Shown: one piece after another, positions 1 through 8,162 of the stretch
Numbering within the stretch: the first letter of the stretch is position 1
Layout: every line of letters starts with the position of its first letter
From: Suilimivivens sp009774465
Lineage (GTDB): Bacteria; Bacillota; Clostridia; Lachnospirales; Lachnospiraceae
Direction of reading: 5' to 3'
NCBI GenBank assembly: GCA_947382645.1
Contig: CANDAE010000016.1
Location: 10,905 to 74,904 of the forward strand
Length of the DNA: 64,000 nt
Program-made: the position numbers and the translations under genes
Notes under the pieces: generated by a model
Seen by the model: the letters and a program-made list of their open reading frames with translations, nothing else
Told to the model about the DNA's origin: nothing
Databases searched by the model: none

Positions 1-501
1 ATAAGTTCCTGTACATAAAATTACTGCTTTACATTCATAAACTGCGCCTGTAAAAGTCTTAACACCAACAATTTTTTTAGTAAATTTATTATTTTTATTA
101 TCAACAGGTTTCCACAATAATTCACAAACTTCTGATTGTTTAATTGTTAAATGATTCTGGTTTTCCAAAACCTTTCTCATTGCACGACTATATTCTGCTT
201 TATCAGCCTGAGCCCGCAGAGAATGCACAGCCGGTCCTTTTGATCTATTAAGCATTTTTGACTGAATAAAAGTTTTATCTATAATTTTTCCCATCTCTCC
301 GCCAAGAGCATCCAGTTCTCTTACCAAATGACCTTTTGAAGAACCGCCAATATTTGGATTACAGGGCATAAGTGCAATACTGTCAACACTTACTGTAAAT
401 ATAACAGTTTCAAGTCCAAGTCTTGCACATGCCAATGCTGCTTCACATCCGGCATGACCTGCTCCAATTACACAAACATCTACATTTTCTCTGATTTCCA
501 T
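1..501 (-). CDS. mnmG: MnmG, tRNA uridine-5-carboxymethylaminomethyl modification enzyme, N-terminal part (cut by window edge)
   Basis: FAD-dependent subunit of the MnmE-MnmG complex that installs carboxymethylaminomethyl (or aminomethyl) groups on wobble uridine 34 of certain tRNAs in the cytoplasm. The visible 167 codons begin MEIRENVDVCVIGAGHAGCE, containing the dinucleotide-binding GxGxxG Rossmann motif, followed by the family motif PCNPNIGGSSKGHLVRE and the segment RSKGPAVHSLRAQADK. The reading frame stays open to base 1, so the C-terminal three quarters lie outside the window. It follows mnmE with a 46-base gap, the usual order in Firmicutes. I am very sure of the identity; only the length is unknown. 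Confidence 0.96.
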   Translation of the reverse strand, partial: MEIRENVDVCVIGAGHAGCEAALACARLGLETVIFTVSVDSIALMPCNPNIGGSSKGHLVRELDALGGEMGKIIDKTFIQSKMLNRSKGPAVHSLRAQADKAEYSRAMRKVLENQNHLTIKQSEVCELLWKPVDNKNNKFTKKIVGVKTFTGAVYECKAVILCTGTY

Positions 502-547
502 GAAAGACCAAACCTTTCTTATAATAAACACATATATAATCAGTGTT

Positions 548-1930
548 TCACTTTCCCATACAAAATCTGGAAAAGATTTCATTTACAAGATCATCTTCTA
601 CTTCTTCACCTATAATTTTTCCAAGACTTTTATAAGCGCTCATCAGATCAATAGAATAAAAATCTTCTGGCATATTATTATCAATACTTTTAATTACCTG
701 AATTAAACTGTTAAGTGATTCCTGTAATGCTTCCTTATGTCTTAAATTAGTAATCATAATTTCAGAATTGAAATCTATTTCTCCATTTATAAAAAGTTTT
801 TTTACTGCATTTTCAAAATCTTCAATTCCTGTATTTTTCTTCGTAGAAGTTTTAACTATAATAATATTTTCATCTACTCTGTCTTTTAATTCTTCAATTG
901 TTACTTTTGATTCAAGATCAGACTTATTAAACAATATAATACATTTTTTATTTTCAATTAATTTTATAATATCAATATCATTTTCATCTAAAGGAACAGA
1001 AGAGTCAACTACATATATAATAAGATCTGCCTCTTTTATATATTTTTTGGTTTTTTCCACACCGATTTTTTCAATGACATCTTCTGCTGCACGTATACCT
1101 GCAGTATCTGTTACATGCAAATTAATACCATTAAGCTTTATATTTTCTTCAATTACATCTCTTGTAGTTCCGGCAATATCTGTTACAATTGCTTTTTCTT
1201 CACCAACTAATATATTTAATAAAGAAGATTTACCTGCATTTGGTTTTCCAACAATTACAGTATTTACTCCTTCTTTAATTATTTTTCCATTTTCAGCAGT
1301 TAATAATAATTTATTAATATCAGAAATTAAATTTTTAACTTTCAAATTTAATTTTTCAGGATAATTATCAAGATTTATATGTTCAGGATCATCCAATGCA
1401 GATTCTATAAAAGCAATTTCAAAAATTATTTCATTTCTAAGTTTTGTTATTTTATTATAGACAGAACCTTTTAACTGCTTTACAGAATTTTTTAAGGCAA
1501 TTTCATTTTCGGAAGATATAACATCCATCACTGCTTCCGCTTCTGATAAATCAATTCTTCCATTTAAAAAGGCACGTTTTGTAAACTCACCAGGCTGTGC
1601 AAGCCTGGCGCCATTTTTTATAACAAGTTCCAAAATCCGATTCATAACCAAAGTTCCACCATGACAATTAATTTCCACTGTATCTTCTGTGGTGAAACTA
1701 TTAGGACTTTTCATAACAGAAACCATTACTTCATCTATAATTTCATCTTTTTCAATTATATATCCATAATGAATCGTATTTGTCTTATAATTATTTAGCA
1801 CTCTATTATTATTTTTATTTACATATATATTACTTACAATATCAATAGCTTCTTTTCCACTTATTCTTATAATTCCAATGCCGGAATTACTCATGGCAGT
1901 TGCAATGGCAGCAATTGTATCTGAATTCAT
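548..1930 (-). CDS. mnmE: MnmE (TrmE), tRNA modification GTPase
   Basis: GTPase partner of MnmG in wobble-uridine modification. The 460-residue protein has the N-terminal tetrahydrofolate-binding domain (MNSDTIAAIATAMSNSGIGI), a central helical domain, and an inserted G domain with P-loop GKPNAGKSSLL, G3 DTAGI and G4 NKSD. It ends in the family's C-terminal Cys motif FCMGK, which is needed for the modification reaction. The frame is open 15 codons further upstream, but the start at 1930 is preceded by GAGAGG and matches the family N-terminus, so I chose it. It lies between jag and mnmG in a leftward operon and is very AT-rich like its neighbours. Confidence 0.97.
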   Translation of the reverse strand: MNSDTIAAIATAMSNSGIGIIRISGKEAIDIVSNIYVNKNNNRVLNNYKTNTIHYGYIIEKDEIIDEVMVSVMKSPNSFTTEDTVEINCHGGTLVMNRILELVIKNGARLAQPGEFTKRAFLNGRIDLSEAEAVMDVISSENEIALKNSVKQLKGSVYNKITKLRNEIIFEIAFIESALDDPEHINLDNYPEKLNLKVKNLISDINKLLLTAENGKIIKEGVNTVIVGKPNAGKSSLLNILVGEEKAIVTDIAGTTRDVIEENIKLNGINLHVTDTAGIRAAEDVIEKIGVEKTKKYIKEADLIIYVVDSSVPLDENDIDIIKLIENKKCIILFNKSDLESKVTIEELKDRVDENIIIVKTSTKKNTGIEDFENAVKKLFINGEIDFNSEIMITNLRHKEALQESLNSLIQVIKSIDNNMPEDFYSIDLMSAYKSLGKIIGEEVEDDLVNEIFSRFCMGK

Positions 1931-1978
1931 AACAAAACCTCTCAAAAAAAAGTTGGAGGAGTAATCCCCCAACATTTT

Positions 1979-2602
1979 TTATCTCTTTAAAGTTACAACA
2001 ACTCTTCTAAAAGGTTCTTCCCCTTCACTATGAGTTGTAACAAATTTATCATTCTGTAATGCTGAATGAATAATTCTTCTCTCATAAGGATTCATAGGCT
2101 CCAAAGAAACAGGACGTTTTGTTCTTTTTACTTTATATGCAATATTTTTAGCAAGATTTTCAAGAGTATCTTTTCTTCTCTTACGGTAATTTTCTGTATC
2201 AACTTTTACTCTGATATAATCTTCAGAATCCTTGTTTACTACCAGTGAAACAAGATATTGAAGAGAATCAAGAGTTTGTCCTCTTTTACCAATCAAAACA
2301 CCCATTTCATCACCACTTAAATCAATGTTAAGATTTTTATTTATTTCATCATAATCTATTTGCATCTTAACAATCAAATTCATGGCATCAAATACTTCTT
2401 TTAAGAAATCTTCTGCTTTATCAGGGATTGTACATTTTACTCTTGCCTTAATAATAGCAGGTTTTGATCCAATACCAAGAAAACCTGATGAACCTTCATC
2501 AACCACAACATAATCTAATTTATCACTTGTAACAACAAATTTTTGACAAGCTTCTGTAATTGCATCATTCACTGATTTTGCTGAAATCTCAATGTATTCC
2601 AT
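1979..2602 (-). CDS. khpB: Jag/KhpB RNA-binding protein (Jag-N, KH, R3H)
   Basis: Cytoplasmic RNA-binding protein, known in other Firmicutes as KhpB/EloR/Jag, which with KhpA influences cell elongation and sporulation-linked expression. The 207-residue protein shows the three expected modules: the Jag-N domain with the conserved SSGFLGIGSKPA segment (about residues 37-48), a KH domain with the GxxG loop GKRGQTLDSLQYL (about 104-116), and a C-terminal R3H domain with RRIIHSAL. It sits directly downstream of yidC (12-base gap), the standard order in this cluster. The target RNAs cannot be told from the sequence. Confidence 0.95.
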   Translation of the reverse strand: MEYIEISAKSVNDAITEACQKFVVTSDKLDYVVVDEGSSGFLGIGSKPAIIKARVKCTIPDKAEDFLKEVFDAMNLIVKMQIDYDEINKNLNIDLSGDEMGVLIGKRGQTLDSLQYLVSLVVNKDSEDYIRVKVDTENYRKRRKDTLENLAKNIAYKVKRTKRPVSLEPMNPYERRIIHSALQNDKFVTTHSEGEEPFRRVVVTLKR

Positions 2603-2614
2603 AATATTTCCCCC

Positions 2615-3970
2615 TTATTTATTATTCTTTTCATTATATTGTCTTACCATATTTGCTTTTGCTGCAAGACTTCCAGGTTTCGCATTACTGTTATAATATT
2701 CCGTAGATTTTTTCATGGCTTCATCTCTTTCACTTTGGCTGGATTTTACCTGAGCTTTAGATGCCATAGAATATTTATTTGTATTTACATTTTTAGTACT
2801 TAAAGTAGCATTTCTATTTAATGTTTTAGGATCAATACCAGCTTTTTCAAGCTTTTTATTTCTCTTATCAACGTTCTTTTTAATAAGTTCATCAATATCA
2901 ATTTTATCAATATGTCTGTTAATTACAATCTGCTGTATACTTCTTACTACAGAACCGGCAATCCAGTAAAGTCCCATACCGGCAGGAAGAGTAAAACAAA
3001 AAACTGCAGACATAACAGGCATCATTGTATTCATCATTTTCATGGACTGAGCCATTGAATTCTGCTGATCACTTTGATTTGATGTATCCGGCTGAGGCAT
3101 TAATTTTGTATTAATCCACTGAGTAACCGCTGATAAAACAGGTATGATAAGAGCAACAATTATTAAAAACCATTGTGTTCCTCCATCAGCATTCCATGCC
3201 TGTGCTGCCATATAAGAAGGAGAATTTCCTATATTAATTCCTAGAAAATTATTATATCTGTCTATCAGCCCCCTGGTAATTGTTTCACCATTTGCACCAA
3301 GCTGACTTAAAATATATTCTCCCTGATATCTTAATCCCGACAAATCATAATGACTTGCAATTAAATTCATATCTGTAGAAGTCAACTTATTTAATACATC
3401 CACTACTCCATTTTGAATATTGCCTTCTGTAATACTTTTTCCATACATAGATACAACTTTGGCAATTTCTTCAACTCCGGAATTTTGTAAAAAAGCAGCA
3501 TTATCTACAGAAATAATTTTATCAGCAAGAACTCTGAAAGTATCTCCTATTTTTCCAACATATGCAGGCATTGCATAAATAACACGATAAAGAGCAAACA
3601 AAATAGGCATTTGTATTAAAAGCTGGATACAGCTTCCGCTGGGTGATACACCATATTTTGCATAAACAGCCTGTGTTTCAGCATTCATGGCCATCATGGA
3701 CTCATTATCTTTTTTATTTTTATATTTTGCCTGAATTGCCTGAATTTCAGGATTCATTTTTGCTGAAAGTTTGGAAAATTTCTGCTGCTTGATTGTAAGC
3801 GGCATCAATAATAAATAAATAACAATAGTAAATAAGATAATAGACAAACCTATATTCGGAATTCCTATTAAATCTAAAAGGGTAAAAATACCTTCCATAA
3901 GATATCCAAGTATTTTTGCTATAGGACCGAGTATAAAACCGTCATACTGGGTTAAAACAATTCCTGTCAA
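2615..3970 (-). CDS. yidC: YidC/Oxa1-family membrane protein insertase
   Basis: Inserts membrane proteins alone or with SecYEG. The 451-residue protein has the YidC core: a first conserved TM (SIILFTIVIYLLLMPLTIKQ), a charged cytoplasmic hairpin (KLSAKMNPEIQAIQAKYK), the segment QLLIQMPILFALYRVI, and a final TM pair around GLYWIAGSVVRSIQQIVINR. The basic, Asn-rich tail fits ribosome contact. The start is TTG at 3970, with AGGAGG seven bases upstream. It lacks the lipobox signal seen in many Firmicute homologues. It also carries about 120 extra residues between the second and third conserved TMs, giving 451 rather than the common 250-300 residues. Confidence 0.94.
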   Translation of the reverse strand: MTGIVLTQYDGFILGPIAKILGYLMEGIFTLLDLIGIPNIGLSIILFTIVIYLLLMPLTIKQQKFSKLSAKMNPEIQAIQAKYKNKKDNESMMAMNAETQAVYAKYGVSPSGSCIQLLIQMPILFALYRVIYAMPAYVGKIGDTFRVLADKIISVDNAAFLQNSGVEEIAKVVSMYGKSITEGNIQNGVVDVLNKLTSTDMNLIASHYDLSGLRYQGEYILSQLGANGETITRGLIDRYNNFLGINIGNSPSYMAAQAWNADGGTQWFLIIVALIIPVLSAVTQWINTKLMPQPDTSNQSDQQNSMAQSMKMMNTMMPVMSAVFCFTLPAGMGLYWIAGSVVRSIQQIVINRHIDKIDIDELIKKNVDKRNKKLEKAGIDPKTLNRNATLSTKNVNTNKYSMASKAQVKSSQSERDEAMKKSTEYYNSNAKPGSLAAKANMVRQYNEKNNK

Positions 3971-4003
3971 TTTACTTCCTCCTGCTTTTGATTCTATTAA
4001 TTA

Positions 4004-4213
4004 CTAAGGTACAGGATCATATCCTCCTTTTGAAAAAGGATTACACCTTATAATTCTCCAGAGAGCAAGTATTCCTCCCTTAACAACGCCATATTTTTCA
4101 ACTGCTTCAAGTCCATACTCAGAACATGTTGGAAAATAAGGACATTTTGTTCTTTTCATCGGAGAAATATATTTTCTATAAAATTTAATCAATAAAATCA
4201 ATAATTTTTTCAT
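4004..4213 (-). CDS. yidD: YidD membrane protein insertion efficiency factor
   Basis: Small protein (69 residues) that assists YidC-dependent insertion, probably peripheral on the inner face of the membrane. It shows the full family signature: an N-terminal amphipathic stretch (LLILLIKFYRKYISP), the Cys-containing CPYFPTCSEYGLEAVEKYG, and GGILALWRIIRCNPFSKGG with the terminal DPVP. It lies between rnpA (4-base gap) and yidC, which is its usual place. Identity is secure; its exact biochemical role is poorly defined in the family as a whole. Confidence 0.95.
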   Translation of the reverse strand: MKKLLILLIKFYRKYISPMKRTKCPYFPTCSEYGLEAVEKYGVVKGGILALWRIIRCNPFSKGGYDPVP

Positions 4214-4217
4214 ATTA

Positions 4218-4574
4218 TTATTGTCTGATTACTTCATCAATAATATGATGAAGTTTCGCAAGATGTAATAAAGCGCTTTCCATTTCAAAATACGATATAT
4301 TTGAAGCACTGTTTCTGGCTATGACTACTATATCTAAACCACTATTAAATATATTTTCATGTAGTCTGTAACTTTCTCTTATCAATCTTGTAACCTTGTG
4401 TCTGACAACGCTGTTTCCTACCTTTTTACTTACACTGATTCCCAATCTGTTTTTTTTCATACTATTTTCCAAAACATACATTACTAAATATTTGTTGGCA
4501 TAAGATTTGCCATTTTTATATACAAACTGAAAATCAAAATTACTTTTTAAAGACTCCGAATACTTATATTTCAT
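4218..4574 (-). CDS. rnpA: Ribonuclease P protein component
   Basis: Protein subunit of RNase P, which removes 5' leaders from pre-tRNAs together with the RnpB RNA (not in this window). The 118-residue protein starts MKYKYSESLKSNFDF and contains the family segment NRLGISVSKKVGNSVVRHKV followed by TRLIRES. The RNA-binding RNR-type helix reads RHKVTRLIRES rather than the commoner RNRIKRLIRE. The frame is open 11 codons upstream, but that extension runs into the rpmH intergenic region and does not match the family, so I start at 4574. It follows rpmH in the same leftward operon. Confidence 0.95.
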   Translation of the reverse strand: MKYKYSESLKSNFDFQFVYKNGKSYANKYLVMYVLENSMKKNRLGISVSKKVGNSVVRHKVTRLIRESYRLHENIFNSGLDIVVIARNSASNISYFEMESALLHLAKLHHIIDEVIRQ

Positions 4575-4615
4575 TTCAATATATCCATATAGAAAAAAAG
4601 GCCACATAACGCGGC

Positions 4616-4750
4616 CTATGCTGATAATCTTTTTCTTCCTTTTGCTCTTCTGGCTGCTAACACTTTTCTACCACCAGGAGTACTCATTCTGGCTCTGAAA
4701 CCATGTACTTTAGATCTCTGCCTGTTCTTAGGCTGGAAAGTCATTTTCAT
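4616..4750 (-). CDS. rpmH: 50S ribosomal protein L34
   Basis: First gene of the leftward operon, 44 codons long. The translation begins MKMTFQPKNRQRSKVHGFRA, continues RMSTPGGRKVLAARRAKG and ends RKRLSA, an essentially complete match to the L34 pattern; position 3 is Met where Arg is common. A strong ribosome binding site, AAAGGAGGTG, lies just upstream on the minus strand. The gene's place next to rnpA and opposite dnaA is the classic bacterial origin arrangement. Confidence 0.97.
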   Translation of the reverse strand: MKMTFQPKNRQRSKVHGFRARMSTPGGRKVLAARRAKGRKRLSA

Positions 4751-4839
4751 TTCTGGATGCACCTCCTTTACTTAACCTTAATATATAATAAGGTAGACAA
4801 ATATTTAGATTTAACTTCTGTTTAGAAAATATCATAACG

Positions 4840-4868
4840 ATTATATAAAATTTAACCTTTTCCGTCAA
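4840..4868 (-). promoter_or_regulatory. Sigma-A-type promoter for the rpmH-rnpA-yidD-yidC-jag-mnmE-mnmG operon
   Basis: On the minus strand, TTGACG (4868-4863) and TATAAT (4845-4840) are separated by exactly 17 bases. Transcription would start about 80 bases before rpmH. No other convincing promoter was seen within the leftward operon. Confidence 0.75.
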
Positions 4869-4980
4869 GTAAAAAGATATAAAAAAAACACTGTAAAAAT
4901 CGTGATTTTTAACACATCTACATATAGTTATATTTACCTTATACTAACCACTAAATATAGAATCATAAATTTACATAATA

Positions 4981-5012
4981 ATATCCACAAGCTGTGGATA
5001 AAATGTGGATAA
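4981..5012. other. oriC, upstream DnaA-box cluster
   Basis: Two exact DnaA boxes in reverse orientation (TGTGGATAA at 4993-5001 and 5004-5012) and one single-mismatch forward box (ATATCCACA at 4981-4989). The first two form an inverted pair, TATCCACA-AGC-TGTGGATA. They lie in the 476-base AT-rich gap between rpmH and dnaA, where coding strand switches from mostly minus to mostly plus. This is the box cluster expected upstream of dnaA in a bipartite Firmicute origin, and may also autoregulate dnaA. Confidence 0.85.
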
Positions 5013-5149
5013 CTATTATTTTTTCTACATTTTTTAAAAATAATTTAACTTTTTACAGGTTTTATGGATGTGTAAACTGTTAATTACTTTTTTCAAGTTA
5101 TTAACAATTGATAAGAAATATAAGAAAACTTATGTAAACTAAAAATAAT

Positions 5150-5178
5150 TTGAAATTTTACAAAATCTATATTATTAT
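5150..5178 (+). promoter_or_regulatory. Promoter for dnaA
   Basis: TTGAAA (5150-5155) and TATTAT (5173-5178) are spaced by 17 bases. The start of transcription would fall about 40 bases before the chosen dnaA start codon. It lies downstream of the DnaA boxes at 4981-5012, so DnaA bound there could influence it. Confidence 0.6.
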
Positions 5179-5226
5179 ATAGAAGAGGAATTTTGTCTCT
5201 CTTAAAATATGTTTGGGGGCCATGTA

Positions 5227-6576
5227 ATGGATTTTCTAAAAGAAAACTGGAATTTAATAAAAGATACACTTAGAACTGAATATGATTTATCAGATATTTC
5301 CTATAACACATGGGTAAAACCTTTAAATTTTCACAGTGTAAAAGATGATGTGGTAACTATCATAATTCCTTCTGATCAGGCTCATGCCCTTAAATACATA
5401 TCAACCAAATATAAAAGTTATTTTCAAGTTACAATATCTGAAATGATGGATCACACCTATGATATTTCTTTTATTTTGGAAAAAGATGCAGACAATGAAA
5501 TGCTTTCCACACCTGGAGCAGTTTATAATATTAACTATGAAAATGCTAATTTAAATTCAAAATACAGATTTGATACCTTTGTTGTAGGAGGAAATAATAA
5601 ATTTGCCCATTCTGCTTCATTAGCTGTGGCAGAATCGCCTGGTGAAGCTTACAATCCACTTTATTTATATGGCGGAGCAGGACTGGGGAAAACTCATCTT
5701 ATGCATTCAATTGGCCATTTTATTTTAGACCAGAATCCTGACACAAAAGTTTTGTACGTTACATCAGAACAATTTACAAACGAAGTAGTTGAATCTATCA
5801 GAAGCGGTAACACTGCAAAAATGAATAAATTGCGTGAAAAATACAGAACCATAGATGTTCTTCTTATTGACGACGTTCAATTTATTATAGGAAAAGAAAG
5901 TACACAGGAAGAATTTTTTCATACTTTTAATGTACTTCACTCAGCCGGTAAACAAATTATTCTTTCATCAGATAAGCCTCCTAAAGAAATGAAAACCCTG
6001 GAGGAAAGGTTCCGTTCCCGATTTGAATGGGGATTGATTGCTGATATACAACCTCCTGACTATGAAACAAGAATGGCTATTCTGAAAAAAAATGCTGAAA
6101 GTTATAATAAACAAATAAATGAAGAAATATTTGACTACATTGCCACTAATATTAAATCTAACATAAGAGAATTAGAAGGCGCTTACAATAAAGTAATTGC
6201 CTTTGCAAAATTAAATAACGTAGAAATTACTCTTGATAATGTGGAAGAAGCTTTAAAAGATATTATATCTCCAAATACAGTAAGACAAGTTACTCCAAAG
6301 CTTATTGTAGATATAGTAGCTGAACATTTTGGCATAACACCGGAAGATATCTTATCCAAAAGAAGAAATTCAGAATTTGTACAACCCAGGCAGATTTGTA
6401 TGTATCTTTGCCGGCATCTGACGGAAGAGTCATTACAAAGCATAGGTAAATCACTTGGGAAAAAAGATCATACAACAGTTATCCACGGTATTGAAAAAAT
6501 AACGGAAGAAATTGTGCATAACGAAGAACTTAAAAACAAAATAGATATCATAAAAAAGAAAATTATTCCCGCCTGA
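5227..6576 (+). CDS. dnaA: DnaA, chromosomal replication initiator
   Basis: AAA+ ATPase that binds DnaA boxes and unwinds the origin. The 449-residue protein has domain I (MDFLKENWNLIKDTLRTEYD), a short linker, an AAA+ core with Walker A GGAGLGKTHLM (about residue 149) and Walker B LLIDDVQF (about 212), the segment LEERFRSRFEWGL, and the domain IV DNA-binding signature KKDHTTVIHGIEKI (about 413). An in-frame ATG exists at 5209, but nothing like a ribosome binding site precedes it; the ATG at 5227 follows GGGGG by 8 bases, so I use it. Typical length. Confidence 0.97.
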   Translation: MDFLKENWNLIKDTLRTEYDLSDISYNTWVKPLNFHSVKDDVVTIIIPSDQAHALKYISTKYKSYFQVTISEMMDHTYDISFILEKDADNEMLSTPGAVYNINYENANLNSKYRFDTFVVGGNNKFAHSASLAVAESPGEAYNPLYLYGGAGLGKTHLMHSIGHFILDQNPDTKVLYVTSEQFTNEVVESIRSGNTAKMNKLREKYRTIDVLLIDDVQFIIGKESTQEEFFHTFNVLHSAGKQIILSSDKPPKEMKTLEERFRSRFEWGLIADIQPPDYETRMAILKKNAESYNKQINEEIFDYIATNIKSNIRELEGAYNKVIAFAKLNNVEITLDNVEEALKDIISPNTVRQVTPKLIVDIVAEHFGITPEDILSKRRNSEFVQPRQICMYLCRHLTEESLQSIGKSLGKKDHTTVIHGIEKITEEIVHNEELKNKIDIIKKKIIPA

Positions 6577-6788
6577 TTTTTTTATTTGTTAATAAGTTAA
6601 AGTAAATTGTAAAATTAAAATATACTTATCCACAGGTTTTACATTTCTTTTTAGATTGAAAAATAGTATAATAAAAGAGTTATACACAAATTAACACCTG
6701 TTACTAAGTATAATACTAAATTAATTATATATATATCAGAACAAACCACATCTGCCATTTTACATTGTAAGAAAGGAATTAACCACAA
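6577..6788. other. oriC, dnaA-dnaN spacer with DnaA boxes and likely unwinding region
   Basis: A 212-base, very AT-rich spacer without a gene. It has an exact DnaA box TTATCCACA at 6626-6634 and a second that fits TTATNCACA (TTATACACA) at 6680-6688, both in forward orientation. Next comes a stretch dominated by A and T (about 6705-6740, with a run of alternating TA). This matches the downstream half of a bipartite origin, where DNA opens beside forward boxes. I could not find a clean run of DnaA-trios. The dnaN promoter should also lie here, but I could not single it out. Confidence 0.75.
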
Positions 6789-7898
6789 ATGAAATTAGTA
6801 TGTAGTAAATCAAATCTTTTAAATGGAGTTCAAATTGTTGCAAAAGCTGTTCCAAATAAAACTACAATGTCTATTTTGGAATGTATTTTAATAGATGCAA
6901 CTGATAAAAAAATTAAATTAATTGCAAATGATATGGAGCTGGGAATTGAAACAATTGTTGAAGGAGAAATTATTGAAAAAGGCCAGATAGCTCTTGATGC
7001 AAAAATTTTTCTTGATATTGTAAGAAAACTTCCCGACAGCGAAGTAACTATAGACATAGATAAATCATTTAAAACAAATATAACATGTGAAAAGGCTAAA
7101 TTTACAATCATTGGAAAATCAGGAGAAGATTTTTCCTATCTTCCCTCCATAGAAAAAATAGATTCTATTGTTGTTTCACAATACACTTTGAAAGAAGTTG
7201 TAAGACAGACTATTTTTTCAATTGCAGATAATGATAATAATAAAATGATGTCAGGTGAATTATTTGATATAAATGGAGATACCTTAAAAGTAGTTTCGCT
7301 TGACGGACATAGAATTTCTATTCGTAAAATTTTGTTAAAAGACAGATATCCTTCAAGAAAAGTAATTGTTCCCGGTAAAACTTTAAGCGAGATCAGTAAA
7401 ATACTTTCCGGCGATGCAGAAAAAGATGTAAATATTTTCTTTACAGGAAAACATATTGTATTTGATTTTGATAGTACAACTGTTGTTTCAAGATTAATCG
7501 AAGGGGAATATTTTAAGATTGATCAAATGTTGTCCAGTGATTACGAAACAAAGGTTACGATAAATAAAAGGGAATTATTGGAATGTATAGACAGAGCTAC
7601 TCTCCTTGTGAAGGAAGGAGATAAAAAACCTATTATTATTAATATCACAGATGAGACAATGGTACTTAAAATTAATTCAACTGTTGGAAGTATGAATGAA
7701 GAAATAGATATTGAAAAACAGGGAAAGGATTTGATGATTGGTTTTAATCCCAAATTTATGATTGACGCGCTGCGCGTTATTGATGATGAACAGGTTGATA
7801 TTTATCTTGTAAATCCCAAGGCGCCCTGTTTTATAAGAGATACTGCTGAAAATTACATTTATCTTATCCTGCCTGTTAACTTTACAACAGTTAATTAG
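6789..7898 (+). CDS. dnaN: DNA polymerase III beta subunit (sliding clamp)
   Basis: Ring-shaped processivity clamp for the replicative polymerase. The 369-residue protein matches the family length and begins MKLVCSKSNLLNGVQIVAKA. It has the expected threefold domain pattern, the middle-domain segment LKVVSLDGHRISIRK, and a C-terminus of the clamp type (YLILPVNFTTVN; the usual ending is close to LPMR). AAGGAATT lies just before the ATG. It is followed by yaaA, recF and gyrAB, as in most Firmicutes. Confidence 0.97.
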   Translation: MKLVCSKSNLLNGVQIVAKAVPNKTTMSILECILIDATDKKIKLIANDMELGIETIVEGEIIEKGQIALDAKIFLDIVRKLPDSEVTIDIDKSFKTNITCEKAKFTIIGKSGEDFSYLPSIEKIDSIVVSQYTLKEVVRQTIFSIADNDNNKMMSGELFDINGDTLKVVSLDGHRISIRKILLKDRYPSRKVIVPGKTLSEISKILSGDAEKDVNIFFTGKHIVFDFDSTTVVSRLIEGEYFKIDQMLSSDYETKVTINKRELLECIDRATLLVKEGDKKPIIINITDETMVLKINSTVGSMNEEIDIEKQGKDLMIGFNPKFMIDALRVIDDEQVDIYLVNPKAPCFIRDTAENYIYLILPVNFTTVN

Positions 7899-7922
7899 TG
7901 TATGGTTTAAAAGAGGTAAAAA

Positions 7923-8132
7923 ATGGAAATAATTCATTTAAAGGATGATTTTATTAAGTTAGGGCAGGCACTTAAGGCTGCTGGTCTTGTAGAATCAGGA
8001 GTGGATGCAAAATTTGTTATTCAGGATGGTCTTGTAAAAGTAAATGGCCATGTGGAATTACAAAGAGGTAAAAAATTATACAATGGGGATATTGTAGAAT
8101 TTAAAGGCAATCAAATTAAAATTACAGTTTAG
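7923..8132 (+). CDS. yaaA: S4-domain RNA-binding protein YaaA
   Basis: A 69-residue protein made almost entirely of one S4-like RNA-binding fold: IKLGQALKAAGLVESGVDAK followed by the strand segment GLVKVNGHVELQRGKKL. The family (YaaA/RlbA in Bacillus) is always found between dnaN and recF and is thought to act in ribosome assembly or RNA binding. It lies 24 bases after dnaN and 30 before recF, with AGAGGT before the ATG. Identity is firm; the molecular role is inferred from the family only. Confidence 0.92.
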   Translation: MEIIHLKDDFIKLGQALKAAGLVESGVDAKFVIQDGLVKVNGHVELQRGKKLYNGDIVEFKGNQIKITV

Positions 8133-8162
8133 CTGGAAAGGCTGTCAGGTTGAAAATTTTAA

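Noticed and set aside
6689..6745. Possible DnaA-trio run (ACTAAGTATAATACTAAAT) next to the downstream DnaA boxes
   Set aside because: Only scattered CTA/TA triplets and not a continuous trio array; reported as unclear within the origin.
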